Positions 17,110-26,520 of a DNA stretch of 64,000 bases are shown piece after piece. The translations under genes were made by a program, and so were the position numbers. Under the pieces are notes generated by a model. It did no database searches and was not told where the DNA came from. It worked only from the letters and a program-made list of their open reading frames with translations. The first letter of the stretch is position 1. Each line of letters begins with the position of its first letter. This stretch comes from Companilactobacillus kimchiensis (lineage in GTDB: Bacteria > Bacillota > Bacilli > Lactobacillales > Lactobacillaceae): assembly GCF_001438805.1 (NCBI RefSeq), contig NZ_JQCF01000004.1, forward strand, positions 1 through 64,000, read 5' to 3'.

Positions 17110-17955
17110 TTGAAATCTATTACATTTAATCATCAAAATACTTCAGCAATTGGCATTGGAACCTGGCACATTGGTGAAGGAAATAGTGACAAAACTGAAG
17201 CTGAAATGGCAGCTATTAAATACGGTTTAGATCATGGAATCAACGTCATCGATACCGCCGAGATGTATGGTGAAGGGTTATCAGAAAAACTAGTTGGCAA
17301 TGTCATCAAAGATTACCATCGCGATGATTTGCAACTGATTTCAAAATTTTACCCCTATCATGCCACACCTAAGTTAATTGAAGAAAGTCTCAAAGCCAGT
17401 CTAAAACGTTTGCAAACAGATTATTTGGATCTTTACCTCTTACATTGGCGTGGGGATATACCTTTGGAAGAAACTGTCTTGGGATTAGAAAAAATGGTTC
17501 AAGCAGGTCTAATTAAGAATTGGGGTGTCTCCAATTTTGACTTAAATGATTTGCAGGAGCTTACCAGTATCCCTGATGGTAAAAACTGTCGGATCAACGA
17601 GGATCTTTATAATATCGGTAGTCGTGGTATTGAATATTCAATTTTACCTTGGCAAAAGAAAAACCATATGTCATTTATTGGCTATTCACCATTTGGATCA
17701 GATGGTAGTGAATATTTAAAAATCGAGCCAATTTTAACAGCTATGGCTAATCAAAAACATGTTTCGGTTCATCAACTTCTTCTTGCTTGGGTACTTCGTA
17801 ACCACGATCTGCTCAGCATTCCTAAAACAGGTTCAGTGGAACACATGCAAAGTAACCTAGCTGCAATCGATATAAAATTCACTGCAGACGAATTAGAATT
17901 ACTAGATTTATCTTACCCAGAACCAAAACATAATGGTGATTTAGATACTATCTAA
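17110..17955 (+). CDS. Aldo/keto reductase
   Basis: A 281-aa NADPH-dependent oxidoreductase of the AKR fold. Catalytic residues are visible: Asp in VIDTAEMYG, Tyr in the same motif, Lys in LISKFYP and His in LYLLHWRG. C-terminal motifs SIPKTGSVEHMQSN bind the cofactor. The start is TTG at 17110, after GAGG; no ATG fits the family start. Substrate unknown. Ends at a bidirectional terminator. Confidence 0.85.
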   Translation: MKSITFNHQNTSAIGIGTWHIGEGNSDKTEAEMAAIKYGLDHGINVIDTAEMYGEGLSEKLVGNVIKDYHRDDLQLISKFYPYHATPKLIEESLKASLKRLQTDYLDLYLLHWRGDIPLEETVLGLEKMVQAGLIKNWGVSNFDLNDLQELTSIPDGKNCRINEDLYNIGSRGIEYSILPWQKKNHMSFIGYSPFGSDGSEYLKIEPILTAMANQKHVSVHQLLLAWVLRNHDLLSIPKTGSVEHMQSNLAAIDIKFTADELELLDLSYPEPKHNGDLDTI

Positions 17956-17973
17956 AATTTATTATTTAATTTC

Positions 17974-18013
17974 AAAAGGTCCTATCAATCAGAAACGATT
18001 GATAGGACCTTTT
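17974..18013. terminator. Bidirectional terminator
   Basis: AAAAGGTCCTATCAATC (17974-17990) pairs perfectly with GATTGATAGGACCTTTT (17997-18013) around AGAAAC. It separates the convergent aldo/keto reductase and HAD phosphatase genes. Confidence 0.95.
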
Positions 18014-18029
18014 ACATTAATTATAACAA

Positions 18030-18806
18030 TTATTTAACTTCCGTTAATTCCAAAATATATTTATTAATGGCAGCTGCCACACCACTGTGATTATTGTCGA
18101 GTGTTTCAACTCTGCTAATCTCCTTGACTTCATCAGTAGCATTCCCCATGGCAACACTCAATCCGACTCGTTTTAGCATTGGAAGATCATTATCCATATC
18201 ACCAATTGCCATAACTTGCTTAATGTCAATCTTCAAATGTTTGACCAAGTATTCTAAGGCAATACCCTTGTTGACATCTTTAGGAAACATTTCAATTTCC
18301 TGATCACTTGTTTGAACGACAAAGTAATTACCATCGTAAGTTGTATGAATCAAGTCAGCCATCTTTGTTAAATCGTGTTTATGAGTTCTCAAAAGAAATT
18401 TAACGATACCTAGATTAGTATCCAACATATGTTTCTCAATCCAATCTTGATAACTATCATAATGGGTTCCCTTATTATCAATCAGATCGAAGTGAATCTT
18501 GTGATCCATGAGAAAATTAGCAATTTCTTCACAATCTTCATTATGAAGTGCCTTTTGGTAAATTATTTGATCATCATAGTTCTGAATAATATTTCCACCG
18601 AAATAAATCATATATTGATCTGGTCCATTTAAACCTATTTCTTGAGCATTACCAATCACTCCATCATAAGCTCTCCCTGAGCACAACACTACTTTAATAC
18701 CCTTATTCAAGGCTTGTCTAATTGCCTGAATATTCTCTTTGGTAATCTTTTGTTTATCATTTAATAAAGTTCCATCTATGTCAATTGCTATTAGTTTATA
18801 ATCCAT
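18030..18806 (-). CDS. Cof-type HAD phosphatase
   Basis: A 258-aa Cof/YidA-family phosphatase: AIDIDGTLL with nucleophile Asp8 and acid Asp10, VVLCSGRAYDG, Lys in KDVNKGIAL and Mg-binding GDMDNDLPMLK. These enzymes remove phosphate from sugar phosphates or cofactors; the substrate cannot be read from sequence. AAGGAG precedes the ATG. One of three Cof-type genes in the window. Confidence 0.9.
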   Translation of the reverse strand: MDYKLIAIDIDGTLLNDKQKITKENIQAIRQALNKGIKVVLCSGRAYDGVIGNAQEIGLNGPDQYMIYFGGNIIQNYDDQIIYQKALHNEDCEEIANFLMDHKIHFDLIDNKGTHYDSYQDWIEKHMLDTNLGIVKFLLRTHKHDLTKMADLIHTTYDGNYFVVQTSDQEIEMFPKDVNKGIALEYLVKHLKIDIKQVMAIGDMDNDLPMLKRVGLSVAMGNATDEVKEISRVETLDNNHSGVAAAINKYILELTEVK

Positions 18807-18953
18807 AATATTCTCCTTAGATTATTCATTTTCAATGACATTGTAACCTATTTCATAATTATATTAATAGCAAAGCTAACTATAATTTAGCAATATAGAC
18901 ACTACGTATATTTTTAGTAAAATCAATTACTAATTAGGCTCTTCCCTATTTTT

Positions 18954-19670
18954 TCATTTAATACGCTCAATAAAATCTCTAAAAATGGCCAATTGTCGAG
19001 AATCATCTTGCCACATATTTTCTGGATGCCATTGTACTGCCTGGACACTTGCATCAGCATTTTCGATTCCTTCAATAACACCATCAGAGGCCTTGGCAAC
19101 GACTTTTAACCCTTCTCGTACATTGCGAATTGCCTGATGATGTCGGGAATTAACAAAAATGTTATCACCAATCGTCTTGAATAGCTTTGAATCACGATTA
19201 ACTGAAATAAAATGGGTCGGCTGCTCTCCCGGTGAGGATTGATGATGTTTCAACACTTTGCCCGGATATTGACTAGCCAGATCCTGATAGATCGAACCTC
19301 CCAAAGCCACATTGATAATTTGAGCGCCCCGGCAAATTCCTAAGATAGGAACATGTTTAGCTACTGCGGTTCTAATCAAAGCTATTTCAAATATATCTCG
19401 GTTTCGATTAGTAACTCCCAATTCCGGGATTGGCTCTTCTCCCATAAAAGTCGGATCAATATCTGGTCCACCCGGGAAAATCACGCCGTCTAATTTTTCT
19501 AAAAGGCTGTTGATATCTTCCTTAGGAATGTAAGGCAAACTAACTGGAATTCCACCAGCAGCCAAAACAGCATCAACTGCAGGTCGTGGTACAAAGTCCA
19601 TTAATTTTTGATTAATAATCGGGGTAGTTCCCAAATAGACATCCGCTGAAATCCCAATCAATTTACTCAT
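18954..19670 (-). CDS. Class I glutamine amidotransferase-like hydrolase (peptidase C26)
   Basis: A 238-aa protein like PuuD (gamma-glutamyl-GABA hydrolase). The triad is visible: Cys113 in LGICRGAQ, His215 and Glu217 in WHPEN. It would hydrolyse a gamma-glutamyl bond in a small molecule; the exact substrate is unknown. AAGGAG precedes the ATG. It stands alone, with no polyamine genes nearby. The 216 bases after it toward 19886 show nothing distinct. Confidence 0.85.
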   Translation of the reverse strand: MSKLIGISADVYLGTTPIINQKLMDFVPRPAVDAVLAAGGIPVSLPYIPKEDINSLLEKLDGVIFPGGPDIDPTFMGEEPIPELGVTNRNRDIFEIALIRTAVAKHVPILGICRGAQIINVALGGSIYQDLASQYPGKVLKHHQSSPGEQPTHFISVNRDSKLFKTIGDNIFVNSRHHQAIRNVREGLKVVAKASDGVIEGIENADASVQAVQWHPENMWQDDSRQLAIFRDFIERIK

Positions 19671-19886
19671 AAATTATTATCTCCTTTTCGAGATTTAACT
19701 GTTAAATTAGCTTTTCAATTCGTTCGTTAAATATTTTATTAATATTATTAAACATTTACTAATAAAAGTCCATTGTTATAACGTTATAAATTATATGAAT
19801 CGCATTTTATAAGCTTTTTATTTCACATTTTTCTAATAAATTTTTAATTTTTAAACAAAAAGCCATCTTTTCTAATAAACAAAGCT

Positions 19887-20747
19887 TTATCCTTTTTGAT
19901 TCAAACCATCTTCTTGGGTGATTCTTTGTATATGAATAATAAAATATAGCATCTCTTGACTATTTAATTCAATTCCCATTAACTGTTTGATTTCTCTAAA
20001 TATTTGTCTAGCTATGTCAGTTGATCCCGGATAATTTTGTTCCATTTCTAACTCAATTTTACGATCAAAGCTGGTATCATCGGACATATTATTTAGACGT
20101 TCCGTCAAATATTGCAAATGAATCATAAATCGATCGTAATAATTGCTATTACCGCGACTACGAAAAATATTGTTTCGAACTAAAACAGTTTGAATAAGCT
20201 TATTAAAATCAACTGTTCGCTTTACCTTAGAACGTTGTACCGTCCCGTCATTTTTGGCATTAATAAAATGTAAAGCTAAATTCTTAATTTCTGAATCTGG
20301 TAAGTCGATATTTAAATTATGATTAATAATATTTAAACCTTTACTGGCAATCAAATACTCATCAATATATGCATCACTCATATCGGGTATTTGACTAGCT
20401 TGATATTGATTGGATTGATATCGCTGATATACTCCATAAATATGATCACTCAGCGTTATGTACACATAATCCATAACAGGATAATTAAATTTTTTTTTAG
20501 CATAATCCACAATTTCATATGTAGTAGTAACAACATCAATCGGTATATCCTTCAATAAAAAATATAGATTTTTCTGAGAGTCAACTGTATCCAAATAGAA
20601 GATTTTTTCAATCTTTTGACTGTCCAAAAAATTACCCTTGGATTTATTAAAGGCAATCCCTTTTCCCTTAACGATTGCCTGTTGATCATCATTCAAATTG
20701 ACGATAACCGTATTATTATTAAAAATCTGTTTTATTGTTAATTGCAT
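19887..20747 (-). CDS. BglG/LicT-family antiterminator, orphan
   Basis: A 286-aa RNA-binding antiterminator: CAT domain at about residues 1-55 (FNNNTVIVNLNDDQQAIVKGKGI) followed by two PTS regulation domains, PRD1 (about 65-170, with the phospho-His in TLSDHIYGVY) and PRD2 (about 175-286, with MIHLQYLTERL). It is a close paralogue of LacT at 25372 and the same length. The ATG at 20747, 4-5 bases after GGAGGG, replaces a longer reading. No PTS gene adjoins it and no RAT site was found nearby, so its target must be elsewhere, or it shares LacT's target. Confidence 0.85.
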   Translation of the reverse strand: MQLTIKQIFNNNTVIVNLNDDQQAIVKGKGIAFNKSKGNFLDSQKIEKIFYLDTVDSQKNLYFLLKDIPIDVVTTTYEIVDYAKKKFNYPVMDYVYITLSDHIYGVYQRYQSNQYQASQIPDMSDAYIDEYLIASKGLNIINHNLNIDLPDSEIKNLALHFINAKNDGTVQRSKVKRTVDFNKLIQTVLVRNNIFRSRGNSNYYDRFMIHLQYLTERLNNMSDDTSFDRKIELEMEQNYPGSTDIARQIFREIKQLMGIELNSQEMLYFIIHIQRITQEDGLNQKG

Positions 20748-20848
20748 GATTCCCTCCCCTACAATCAATTATAAAGTAGTTACTATTCTTTGACCTTGAA
20801 TCCTAAAAAGAACGGGATCTGACAGGTTCAGCTTTCAATCATTAGAAT

Positions 20849-20893
20849 AAACAGGCTGTAGTAATCTGAAGAAACGATTACTACAGCCTGTTT
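20849..20893 (-). terminator. Terminator after Cof phosphatase
   Basis: AAACAGGCTGTAGTAATC pairs perfectly with GATTACTACAGCCTGTTT around TGAAGAAAC: an 18-base stem. It lies after the stop of the gene at 20930. Confidence 0.85.
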
Positions 20894-20929
20894 TAAGTTC
20901 TATGCTACATAGTCCCAGCTTTAACCTTC

Positions 20930-21742
20930 TTATAGTGCAAATTTTTCAATAGCCAATCCCACTCCACTATGATTATTGTCACTAGTTACAAAATCACTGG
21001 CGGCCTTAACATCGGGTAAAGCATTGCCCATAGCAACTCCTTTACCAACTAATTTCAACATAGGAATATCATTGTCACGATCTCCCATCGCTATAACGCT
21101 GTCTAAATCAATGTTTAATTTACTAGTCAAGGCCTTAATAGCTTGGCCTTTATTAACGTCTTTAGGGAAAATCTCTAAGAATCCAAGCCCGGTTCTAACC
21201 ACAAAATAATCCTTGTCGAATTTTTCATGAACCATCTCACTGATATCATCAAGTTTATTTCCATTACCGTTGATAATTGCTTTAACAATTTCAAAATCAT
21301 CAGGCAACTGGTCTGGTTCCTTTAGATATAAACCGTTATCATTTTCATAGGCTTGCATGATTGTATATTTATCTAGCAAACCTTGTCCACTGGTATAAGT
21401 GTTTCCTTGATTGTCGACAACATTGTAATCCAGTTCATTCTCTTTAACGAATTTAACAAATTTGCGATAGAATTGGTTACTCATCGTTCTTTGAAAGACG
21501 ATTTCACCAATCATATTTTCAATAATAGCTCCACCATTGGTGATCATATATTGATCAGGTCCGTTGATTCCCAGATTCTTGGCATAATTAACTACTGCAT
21601 TGTGGGTTCTACCCGAGCAAAGAACTATTTTGATACCTTTTTTCAGAGCCTTCTCAATAGCTTCTTTATTATGTGTCGAGACCACCTTTTCACTGGTTAA
21701 AAGCGTGTCATCCATATCTAATGCGATCAACTTATAATCCAT
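20930..21742 (-). CDS. Cof-type HAD phosphatase
   Basis: A 270-aa phosphatase with ALDMDDTLL (nucleophile Asp8, acid Asp10; the usual Gly is Asp here), VLCSGRTH, KDVNKGQAIK and GDRDNDIPMLK. It is closely related to the gene at 18030. Function as for other Cof proteins: a small sugar phosphate phosphatase. It lies just downstream of the lac operon terminator with its own AGGAG site, so it is probably a separate unit. Confidence 0.9.
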   Translation of the reverse strand: MDYKLIALDMDDTLLTSEKVVSTHNKEAIEKALKKGIKIVLCSGRTHNAVVNYAKNLGINGPDQYMITNGGAIIENMIGEIVFQRTMSNQFYRKFVKFVKENELDYNVVDNQGNTYTSGQGLLDKYTIMQAYENDNGLYLKEPDQLPDDFEIVKAIINGNGNKLDDISEMVHEKFDKDYFVVRTGLGFLEIFPKDVNKGQAIKALTSKLNIDLDSVIAMGDRDNDIPMLKLVGKGVAMGNALPDVKAASDFVTSDNNHSGVGLAIEKFAL

Positions 21743-21785
21743 AACTAATCTCCTTTATTGTCTTATCTCTATTGTAATATTTTTT

Positions 21786-21829
21786 CAAAAAAAGAGCTTT
21801 GAGATTATTGAATTATCTCAAAGCTCTTT
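21786..21829 (-). terminator. Terminator of lacTFEG
   Basis: AAAGAGCTTTGAGAT (21791-21805) pairs with ATCTCAAAGCTCTTT (21815-21829); a long T run follows on the minus strand. Confidence 0.9.
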
Positions 21830-21842
21830 GATTTAATTTTGA

Positions 21843-23264
21843 TCAGTCAGGAATCTCATGTGTTTCACTAAGCTTTTTAAACCAGAAGGCACTCTTTTTA
21901 ACATAACGTTTTTGCGTAGGAAAATCGACGAAGAACAAACCATAACGTTTACTATATCCGTTTGTCCATGAGAATTGATCCTGAAGTGACCACATAAAGT
22001 ATCCTTTGACATTTGCACCATCATTGATAGCTTCAGCAATCGCTTTAAAATACTTTTTCAAATAATCGATTCGCTTCGGATCATCAATAATTGTCTTTGA
22101 ATTAGCATTCTCAGGTAAGCTTTCTTTTAATCCAATACCGTTCTCAGTAATATAGATTGCTGGTACTAAAGGATATTCATCGTGAATTCGCATTAAAATA
22201 TCATGCATCCCTTTAGGATAAATGGACCAATCCCAATCAGTTGTTTCAATCCCATCAGGACGTTTTTCTTCTCCAATTCCATGTAATCTAGAAACTGAGC
22301 TACCTTTGGCTCCTGTACCATTATGAATTGTCTCAGATGCACCATCGTAAGCTCGTAGCCATTTACTAAAGTAATTATTCACTCCAACAAAATCTAACTG
22401 ATGAGCTGCCTGACTAAGCTCAGTCATTTCTTCAGGCGTTGATTTAAACATTGGTTGATTATTAGCTATTAAAATTTCTTTAACTAAATCTAAAGTTTCT
22501 GGACGATATTCACCAGCTAAAGTTCCATCTAGATAAAGACGATTTTCAAAAGCATCTTGTAAATCAGCAGCGTGTTTATCAGCTGGACTATCGCTATAGG
22601 GATAAACGGTTTGCAAAGCATGAACAATCCCAATCTCTCCACCTAAATTCATTTTTTTATAGGCATTGACGATTCTAGCGTGTGCAACCATTTGATTATG
22701 TTCTGCTTGAAAAGCATTATCAAAACGTCCCTTTTCACCGGGTGGGAAGGTTCCACTGACGTGTTGTTGGATTGCCATTGATGTGGGTTCATTGATGGTG
22801 ATCCAATATTTTATTTCTGGAAATTCTTTAAAACAATATTCTGAATATTTAACAAAAGCATCTAACATGATTGGACTTAGCCAATCACCAATCTCATGCA
22901 TTTTTAATGGTGTATCAAAATGATGTAATGTTACAAAAGGAACAATATGGTGTTTGGCACAGGCAGCAAATAATTTATGATAGTAAGCCACTCCTCTGGG
23001 TTCAACTGCACCTGTTCCTTCAGGAAAAATTCTTGACCAGGCGATGGAAACTCTAATAGCTTGAACTCCATATTTTTCTGACAATGCTAAATCTTCATCA
23101 TAACGGTGATAAAAATCGGCGGCAGGATCAGGACTAAAACGTCCCTGTTTTTCCAGATAATCATCCCATAGAACTTTTCCTTTGCCGTCTTCCTTAGTAG
23201 CACCTTCAACTTGATAAGCAGCGCTGGCGCCACCCATTAGAAAATCTTTTGGTAATTTAAGCAT
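21843..23264 (-). CDS. lacG: 6-phospho-beta-galactosidase
   Basis: A 473-aa GH1 enzyme that splits lactose 6-phosphate to glucose and galactose 6-phosphate. Acid/base Glu159 in ITINEP and nucleophile Glu374 in YITENG are present. Phrases such as YCFKEFPEIKYW, GTFPPGEKG and NGYSKRYGLFFVDF match recalled LacG proteins better than 6-phospho-beta-glucosidases, and the phosphate-binding Lys and Tyr of SKRYG are kept. Length equals LacG of staphylococci and lactobacilli. Last gene of lacTFEG, 12 bases after lacE, with AGGAGG before the ATG. No lacABCD tagatose genes are in the window. Confidence 0.87.
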   Translation of the reverse strand: MLKLPKDFLMGGASAAYQVEGATKEDGKGKVLWDDYLEKQGRFSPDPAADFYHRYDEDLALSEKYGVQAIRVSIAWSRIFPEGTGAVEPRGVAYYHKLFAACAKHHIVPFVTLHHFDTPLKMHEIGDWLSPIMLDAFVKYSEYCFKEFPEIKYWITINEPTSMAIQQHVSGTFPPGEKGRFDNAFQAEHNQMVAHARIVNAYKKMNLGGEIGIVHALQTVYPYSDSPADKHAADLQDAFENRLYLDGTLAGEYRPETLDLVKEILIANNQPMFKSTPEEMTELSQAAHQLDFVGVNNYFSKWLRAYDGASETIHNGTGAKGSSVSRLHGIGEEKRPDGIETTDWDWSIYPKGMHDILMRIHDEYPLVPAIYITENGIGLKESLPENANSKTIIDDPKRIDYLKKYFKAIAEAINDGANVKGYFMWSLQDQFSWTNGYSKRYGLFFVDFPTQKRYVKKSAFWFKKLSETHEIPD

Positions 23265-23276
23265 TAATAAAACCTC

Positions 23277-24992
23277 CTAAATATGAGCTTTAACAAATTG
23301 CAATGATTTCTCTGGATTTCTGGTCAATTCAATATATTCCCTACCAGATGTAGTAGCTAATTTAACACCATACTTATCGGTAATTTTTTGAACATTACCT
23401 TTCATACTTTCCATTTGTGGAGCCAGGATAACAAGATCCATATCTTGAATCATATTCATATCTTGACCATAAGCACGAGCCGCCGCTGATAGTGGTAAAT
23501 TACGTTCTTTAGCTGTCTTGTTCAATGCATTGGCGAGAATACCACTAGTCCCACCACCGGCACAAATGACCATAACAGCGGTTTCTTTATCAAATCCCGT
23601 ACTACTTGAGTCTTTTGTATCTGTAACAGTAGTCTCTGGTTCTTCAGTAGCTGTAGCTACAACTGCATCATCAGTTACGTCAACTTCTCCGACTGCTTCA
23701 GTTGCTAAACCTTCTGTGGCAGCTCTTTTATTTTCTTCATCAAGAAGTTGTGAGTCATAGACCCTCATGAATGGGAGCCAGATAAAGACATCTAATAACA
23801 AACTCAAAGCCACAAAGACAAAGGCCAATGGAGCAAAACCAGTACTTACTAAAATACCAATTGGAGCTGGTATTACCCATGGCATGGTATACATCATACC
23901 GTTCATACCTAAAACTGAAATGAAGAATTTGAATAGGCAGATATTAACCATTGGTGTTATAACGAATGGAATAAAGAAGATTGGATTCATAATAATCGGA
24001 GCACCAAACAAAATTGGTTCATTAACTGAGAAACTTACAGGGATAAATGAAGCCTTCCCCAAAGCCTTTAATTGCTTCGATCTAGCTAAAAACAGGAATA
24101 AGAATACTAAAACGAAGGTTGAACCAGTACCACCCATGTTCATAACATAATCTTGAGCATTTTGAGCCAAAACATGTGTAGCTTGTTGACCACCTTGAAT
24201 CAATTTCAAGTTAGCTGTTGTATTGGTAACCTCAATAGCAGCTACGGCTGGTGCAACAATTGAGGGACCTTGGACACCGACGAACCAGAAGAATCCCATG
24301 GCTCCAGCAATAATGGCTAATCCCAGATAAGAATCACTGGCAGAAAAAATTGGTGCTAATAATGCAATGATTAATTGAGCAAGATTTTTACCAGTAAAAG
24401 TAGCCAATAATAATGAAAATGCCCAGAAAACAGTTACTGATAAGAACATTGGAATAACATCTTTAAAAGTCTGTGAAATATTCTGTGGTACTTGTGGGGG
24501 CATTTTGATTGTGACGTTGTTCTTAATACATACATAATAAATATTGGGAACAATCAAACCAACAATGTATGAAGCAACCAATCCTTGAGTACCTAGGTAT
24601 GTTAGATCAGCACCACCCTTGTTTTGAACAATTGCACTAATGATAAAAGCAATTTCAGCTGCTAAAATTACAGAAACAGCATTCATTTGATTCGTTTTTG
24701 GTAAATCTAAATTTTTAGTATCAGTCAAGTTTTTGGCCGTGGTTGCTGTAACAAACAATGCTAAAAGACCCATTGAGTAGTTATAAGCAATCATAATATT
24801 ATTTTCAATATTCGTAGGCCAATGATATCCCCATGCATTTGGAACATAAGCAACTAGGATGAATAATGATGAAAATAGAATGATTGGCATTGCGGCAATG
24901 AATCCATCACGAATGGCAGAAACATAAGCATTGGAGGCAATCTTTTCAAATCCTGGTTTCATTTTTTCGATTTTACTAGTAACAACATCCAT
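23277..24992 (-). CDS. lacE: Lactose PTS permease EIICB
   Basis: A 571-aa lactose-specific EIICB. EIIC spans about residues 20-420 with many hydrophobic helices (family phrases FWFVGVQGPSIVAP, NEPILFGAPIIMNP). After a Thr/Ala/Glu-rich linker (about 430-465) comes EIIB with the phospho-Cys in VICAGGGTSGILANA (Cys477). Length and domain order match LacE of Lacticaseibacillus and Staphylococcus. It imports lactose as lactose 6-phosphate, the LacG substrate. Third gene of the operon, 22 bases after lacF. Confidence 0.9.
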   Translation of the reverse strand: MDVVTSKIEKMKPGFEKIASNAYVSAIRDGFIAAMPIILFSSLFILVAYVPNAWGYHWPTNIENNIMIAYNYSMGLLALFVTATTAKNLTDTKNLDLPKTNQMNAVSVILAAEIAFIISAIVQNKGGADLTYLGTQGLVASYIVGLIVPNIYYVCIKNNVTIKMPPQVPQNISQTFKDVIPMFLSVTVFWAFSLLLATFTGKNLAQLIIALLAPIFSASDSYLGLAIIAGAMGFFWFVGVQGPSIVAPAVAAIEVTNTTANLKLIQGGQQATHVLAQNAQDYVMNMGGTGSTFVLVFLFLFLARSKQLKALGKASFIPVSFSVNEPILFGAPIIMNPIFFIPFVITPMVNICLFKFFISVLGMNGMMYTMPWVIPAPIGILVSTGFAPLAFVFVALSLLLDVFIWLPFMRVYDSQLLDEENKRAATEGLATEAVGEVDVTDDAVVATATEEPETTVTDTKDSSSTGFDKETAVMVICAGGGTSGILANALNKTAKERNLPLSAAARAYGQDMNMIQDMDLVILAPQMESMKGNVQKITDKYGVKLATTSGREYIELTRNPEKSLQFVKAHI

Positions 24993-25014
24993 CTCTAAAA
25001 CCCCCTTCTATAAC

Positions 25015-25365
25015 TTAATTGTTCATATCTAATTTGGCTTCGATCTTGTTGATTCGATCATATTCATCAATAAAGAACTTGCATTGATCCATTAACATCA
25101 TGGTTGTCATCAATGTATCCTGACCATGAACCATGATAAAGGTAACGTCCATATCCATTCCACCAGCTTCATTCGCTAACAACTTAGTTTGTTCGTTGTG
25201 GGCATCAACGATTGATTGATTAGCCTCTTCAACTAATTTTTTTGCCTCGTCAATTTTTCCTTCACGAGCATTCTCTAATGCCTTCATCAGAGCTGATCTG
25301 GCATCCCCTGAATAAGCAACAATTGCAAAACCTGTCATTGAAATATCTTCTTTAGTAACTGCCAT
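25015..25365 (-). CDS. lacF: Lactose PTS EIIA
   Basis: A 116-aa cytoplasmic EIIA of the lactose/chitobiose class, which forms an all-helical trimer. The phospho-His is His80 in FIMVHGQDTLMT. An amino-terminal GFAIVAYSGDARS motif and the KLVEEANQSIVDAHNEQT helix are typical. It passes phosphate from HPr to the EIIB part of LacE. The gene starts 6 bases after lacT. Confidence 0.92.
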   Translation of the reverse strand: MAVTKEDISMTGFAIVAYSGDARSALMKALENAREGKIDEAKKLVEEANQSIVDAHNEQTKLLANEAGGMDMDVTFIMVHGQDTLMTTMMLMDQCKFFIDEYDRINKIEAKLDMNN

Positions 25366-25371
25366 AATTAT

Positions 25372-26232
25372 TTACCTCTTATTTGTAATTTTTTCTTTTG
25401 TTAAACGTTGAATATGAATTATGAAATATAAAAGTTCATTACTATTAAGTTTAGTATCAAATCTCATTTGAAGTTTTTCATAAATTTCTCGAGCGATACT
25501 CGATGATTGTGGATATTCCACTTTCATTTCTGATTCCAACCTATTACTGAAATCCTTTTCGTTATCATCGTCATTATCTAAACGACCGGCTAAATACTGC
25601 AAGTGAATCATGAATCTGTCAAAATAATTACCATTGCTTTCAATTCGGTAGATCTGATTTTTATTTAGAATTGAAGTTACAATATCATTGACTTCTTTAG
25701 TCATATCCTTTTTCAAATCACTAGTCTTTGACTCTTCACCTTTAGCATTGATGAAATGTAGAGCAATACTTTTAATTTCCGACTCCGGAAAATCAACCCG
25801 TAGATTCTGATTGATAACATTCAAGGCATGTCTGGCAATTAAATATTCCGTAGGATATTGATCATGCATATCGGGGACTAAACTTGCCTGATAAGTATGT
25901 GCTAACACCCTTTTGTAGGCTCCAAATATATGATCACTTAACGTAATATAGACATAATCCAAAATACTGTAATTAAATTCTTTTTTAGCGTAATCAATAA
26001 TTTCATAAGTAGTTGTCACTACATCAATTGGAATATCCTTGATCAAAAAATATAAATTTTCTCTTGAAGATTTTGTATTTAAATAAAATATATTTTCAAT
26101 CTTCCCACTGTCAATCTGTGCACCCTTCGTCTTTTTAAAAGTGATTCCTTTGCCCTTCACAATTGCTTGACGTTTATCTCCTAGGTCGACTAACGCACTG
26201 TTATTGTTAAAGACTTGGGCTATCTCTACCAT
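25372..26232 (-). CDS. lacT: Transcription antiterminator of the lac operon
   Basis: A 286-aa BglG/LicT-family protein. CAT RNA-binding domain at about residues 1-55 (FNNNSALVDLGDKRQAIVKGKG), PRD1 about 65-170 (ITLSDHIFGAY) and PRD2 about 175-286 (MIHLQYLAGRL). When phosphorylated properly by the PTS it binds the RAT site at 26325-26353 and stops the overlapping terminator from forming. First gene of lacTFEG. The ATG follows AAAGGGGG. Confidence 0.92.
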   Translation of the reverse strand: MVEIAQVFNNNSALVDLGDKRQAIVKGKGITFKKTKGAQIDSGKIENIFYLNTKSSRENLYFLIKDIPIDVVTTTYEIIDYAKKEFNYSILDYVYITLSDHIFGAYKRVLAHTYQASLVPDMHDQYPTEYLIARHALNVINQNLRVDFPESEIKSIALHFINAKGEESKTSDLKKDMTKEVNDIVTSILNKNQIYRIESNGNYFDRFMIHLQYLAGRLDNDDDNEKDFSNRLESEMKVEYPQSSSIAREIYEKLQMRFDTKLNSNELLYFIIHIQRLTKEKITNKR

Positions 26233-26254
26233 TTCATTACCCCCTTTCTGGCAA

Positions 26255-26330
26255 CAAAAAAGAGACCACTAACGTTTTTCCAATAGTAGTCTTTGAGGAC
26301 TATTATTGAAGAAATACGTTAAGTGATCTC
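26255..26330 (-). terminator. LacT-controlled leader terminator
   Basis: On the minus strand GAGATCACTTAACGT pairs with ACGTTAGTGGTCTC, with an inner stem CAATAATAGTC/GACTACTATTG, followed by TTTTTTG. The 5' arm overlaps the RAT site, so LacT binding would exclude the hairpin. Confidence 0.85.
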
Positions 26331-26353
26331 GCCTAATTTAATAGTAACAATTC
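26325..26353 (-). promoter_or_regulatory. RAT site (ribonucleic antiterminator) for LacT
   Basis: The minus-strand leader has GAATTGTTACT, then ATTAAAT, then TAGGCGAGATC. This follows the LicT/LacT pattern GGATTGTTACT-N-AGGCAAAAC with two mismatches or so. It ends in the first arm of the leader terminator. Confidence 0.8.
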
Positions 26354-26384
26354 ACTGAAATATATTTATCTTTCAACACGGATC

Positions 26385-26421
26385 AGTATAAAACACATAT
26401 CAGTATTTGTAAACGTTTTCA
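26385..26421 (-). promoter_or_regulatory. lac promoter with overlapping cre site
   Basis: TTTACA (26408-26413) and TATACT (26385-26390) are 17 bases apart on the minus strand. A full-consensus cre, TGAAAACGTTTACA (26408-26421), overlaps the -35, so CcpA bound there would block RNA polymerase when a preferred sugar is present. Confidence 0.85.
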
Positions 26422-26520
26422 TTGAATTATTTTTTGAATTCCATATTTTTCAATCAAAAATTTTTTATAAATCCCGTTTCGATAGGACTTTAAGTGTTAT
26501 TTTAGTCACATAAGCTTTTC

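Noticed and set aside
20748..20848. RAT element controlling the orphan antiterminator
   Set aside because: No TTGTTACT-N-AGGC pattern; a TATAAT lies directly before the RBS instead, leaving no leader.
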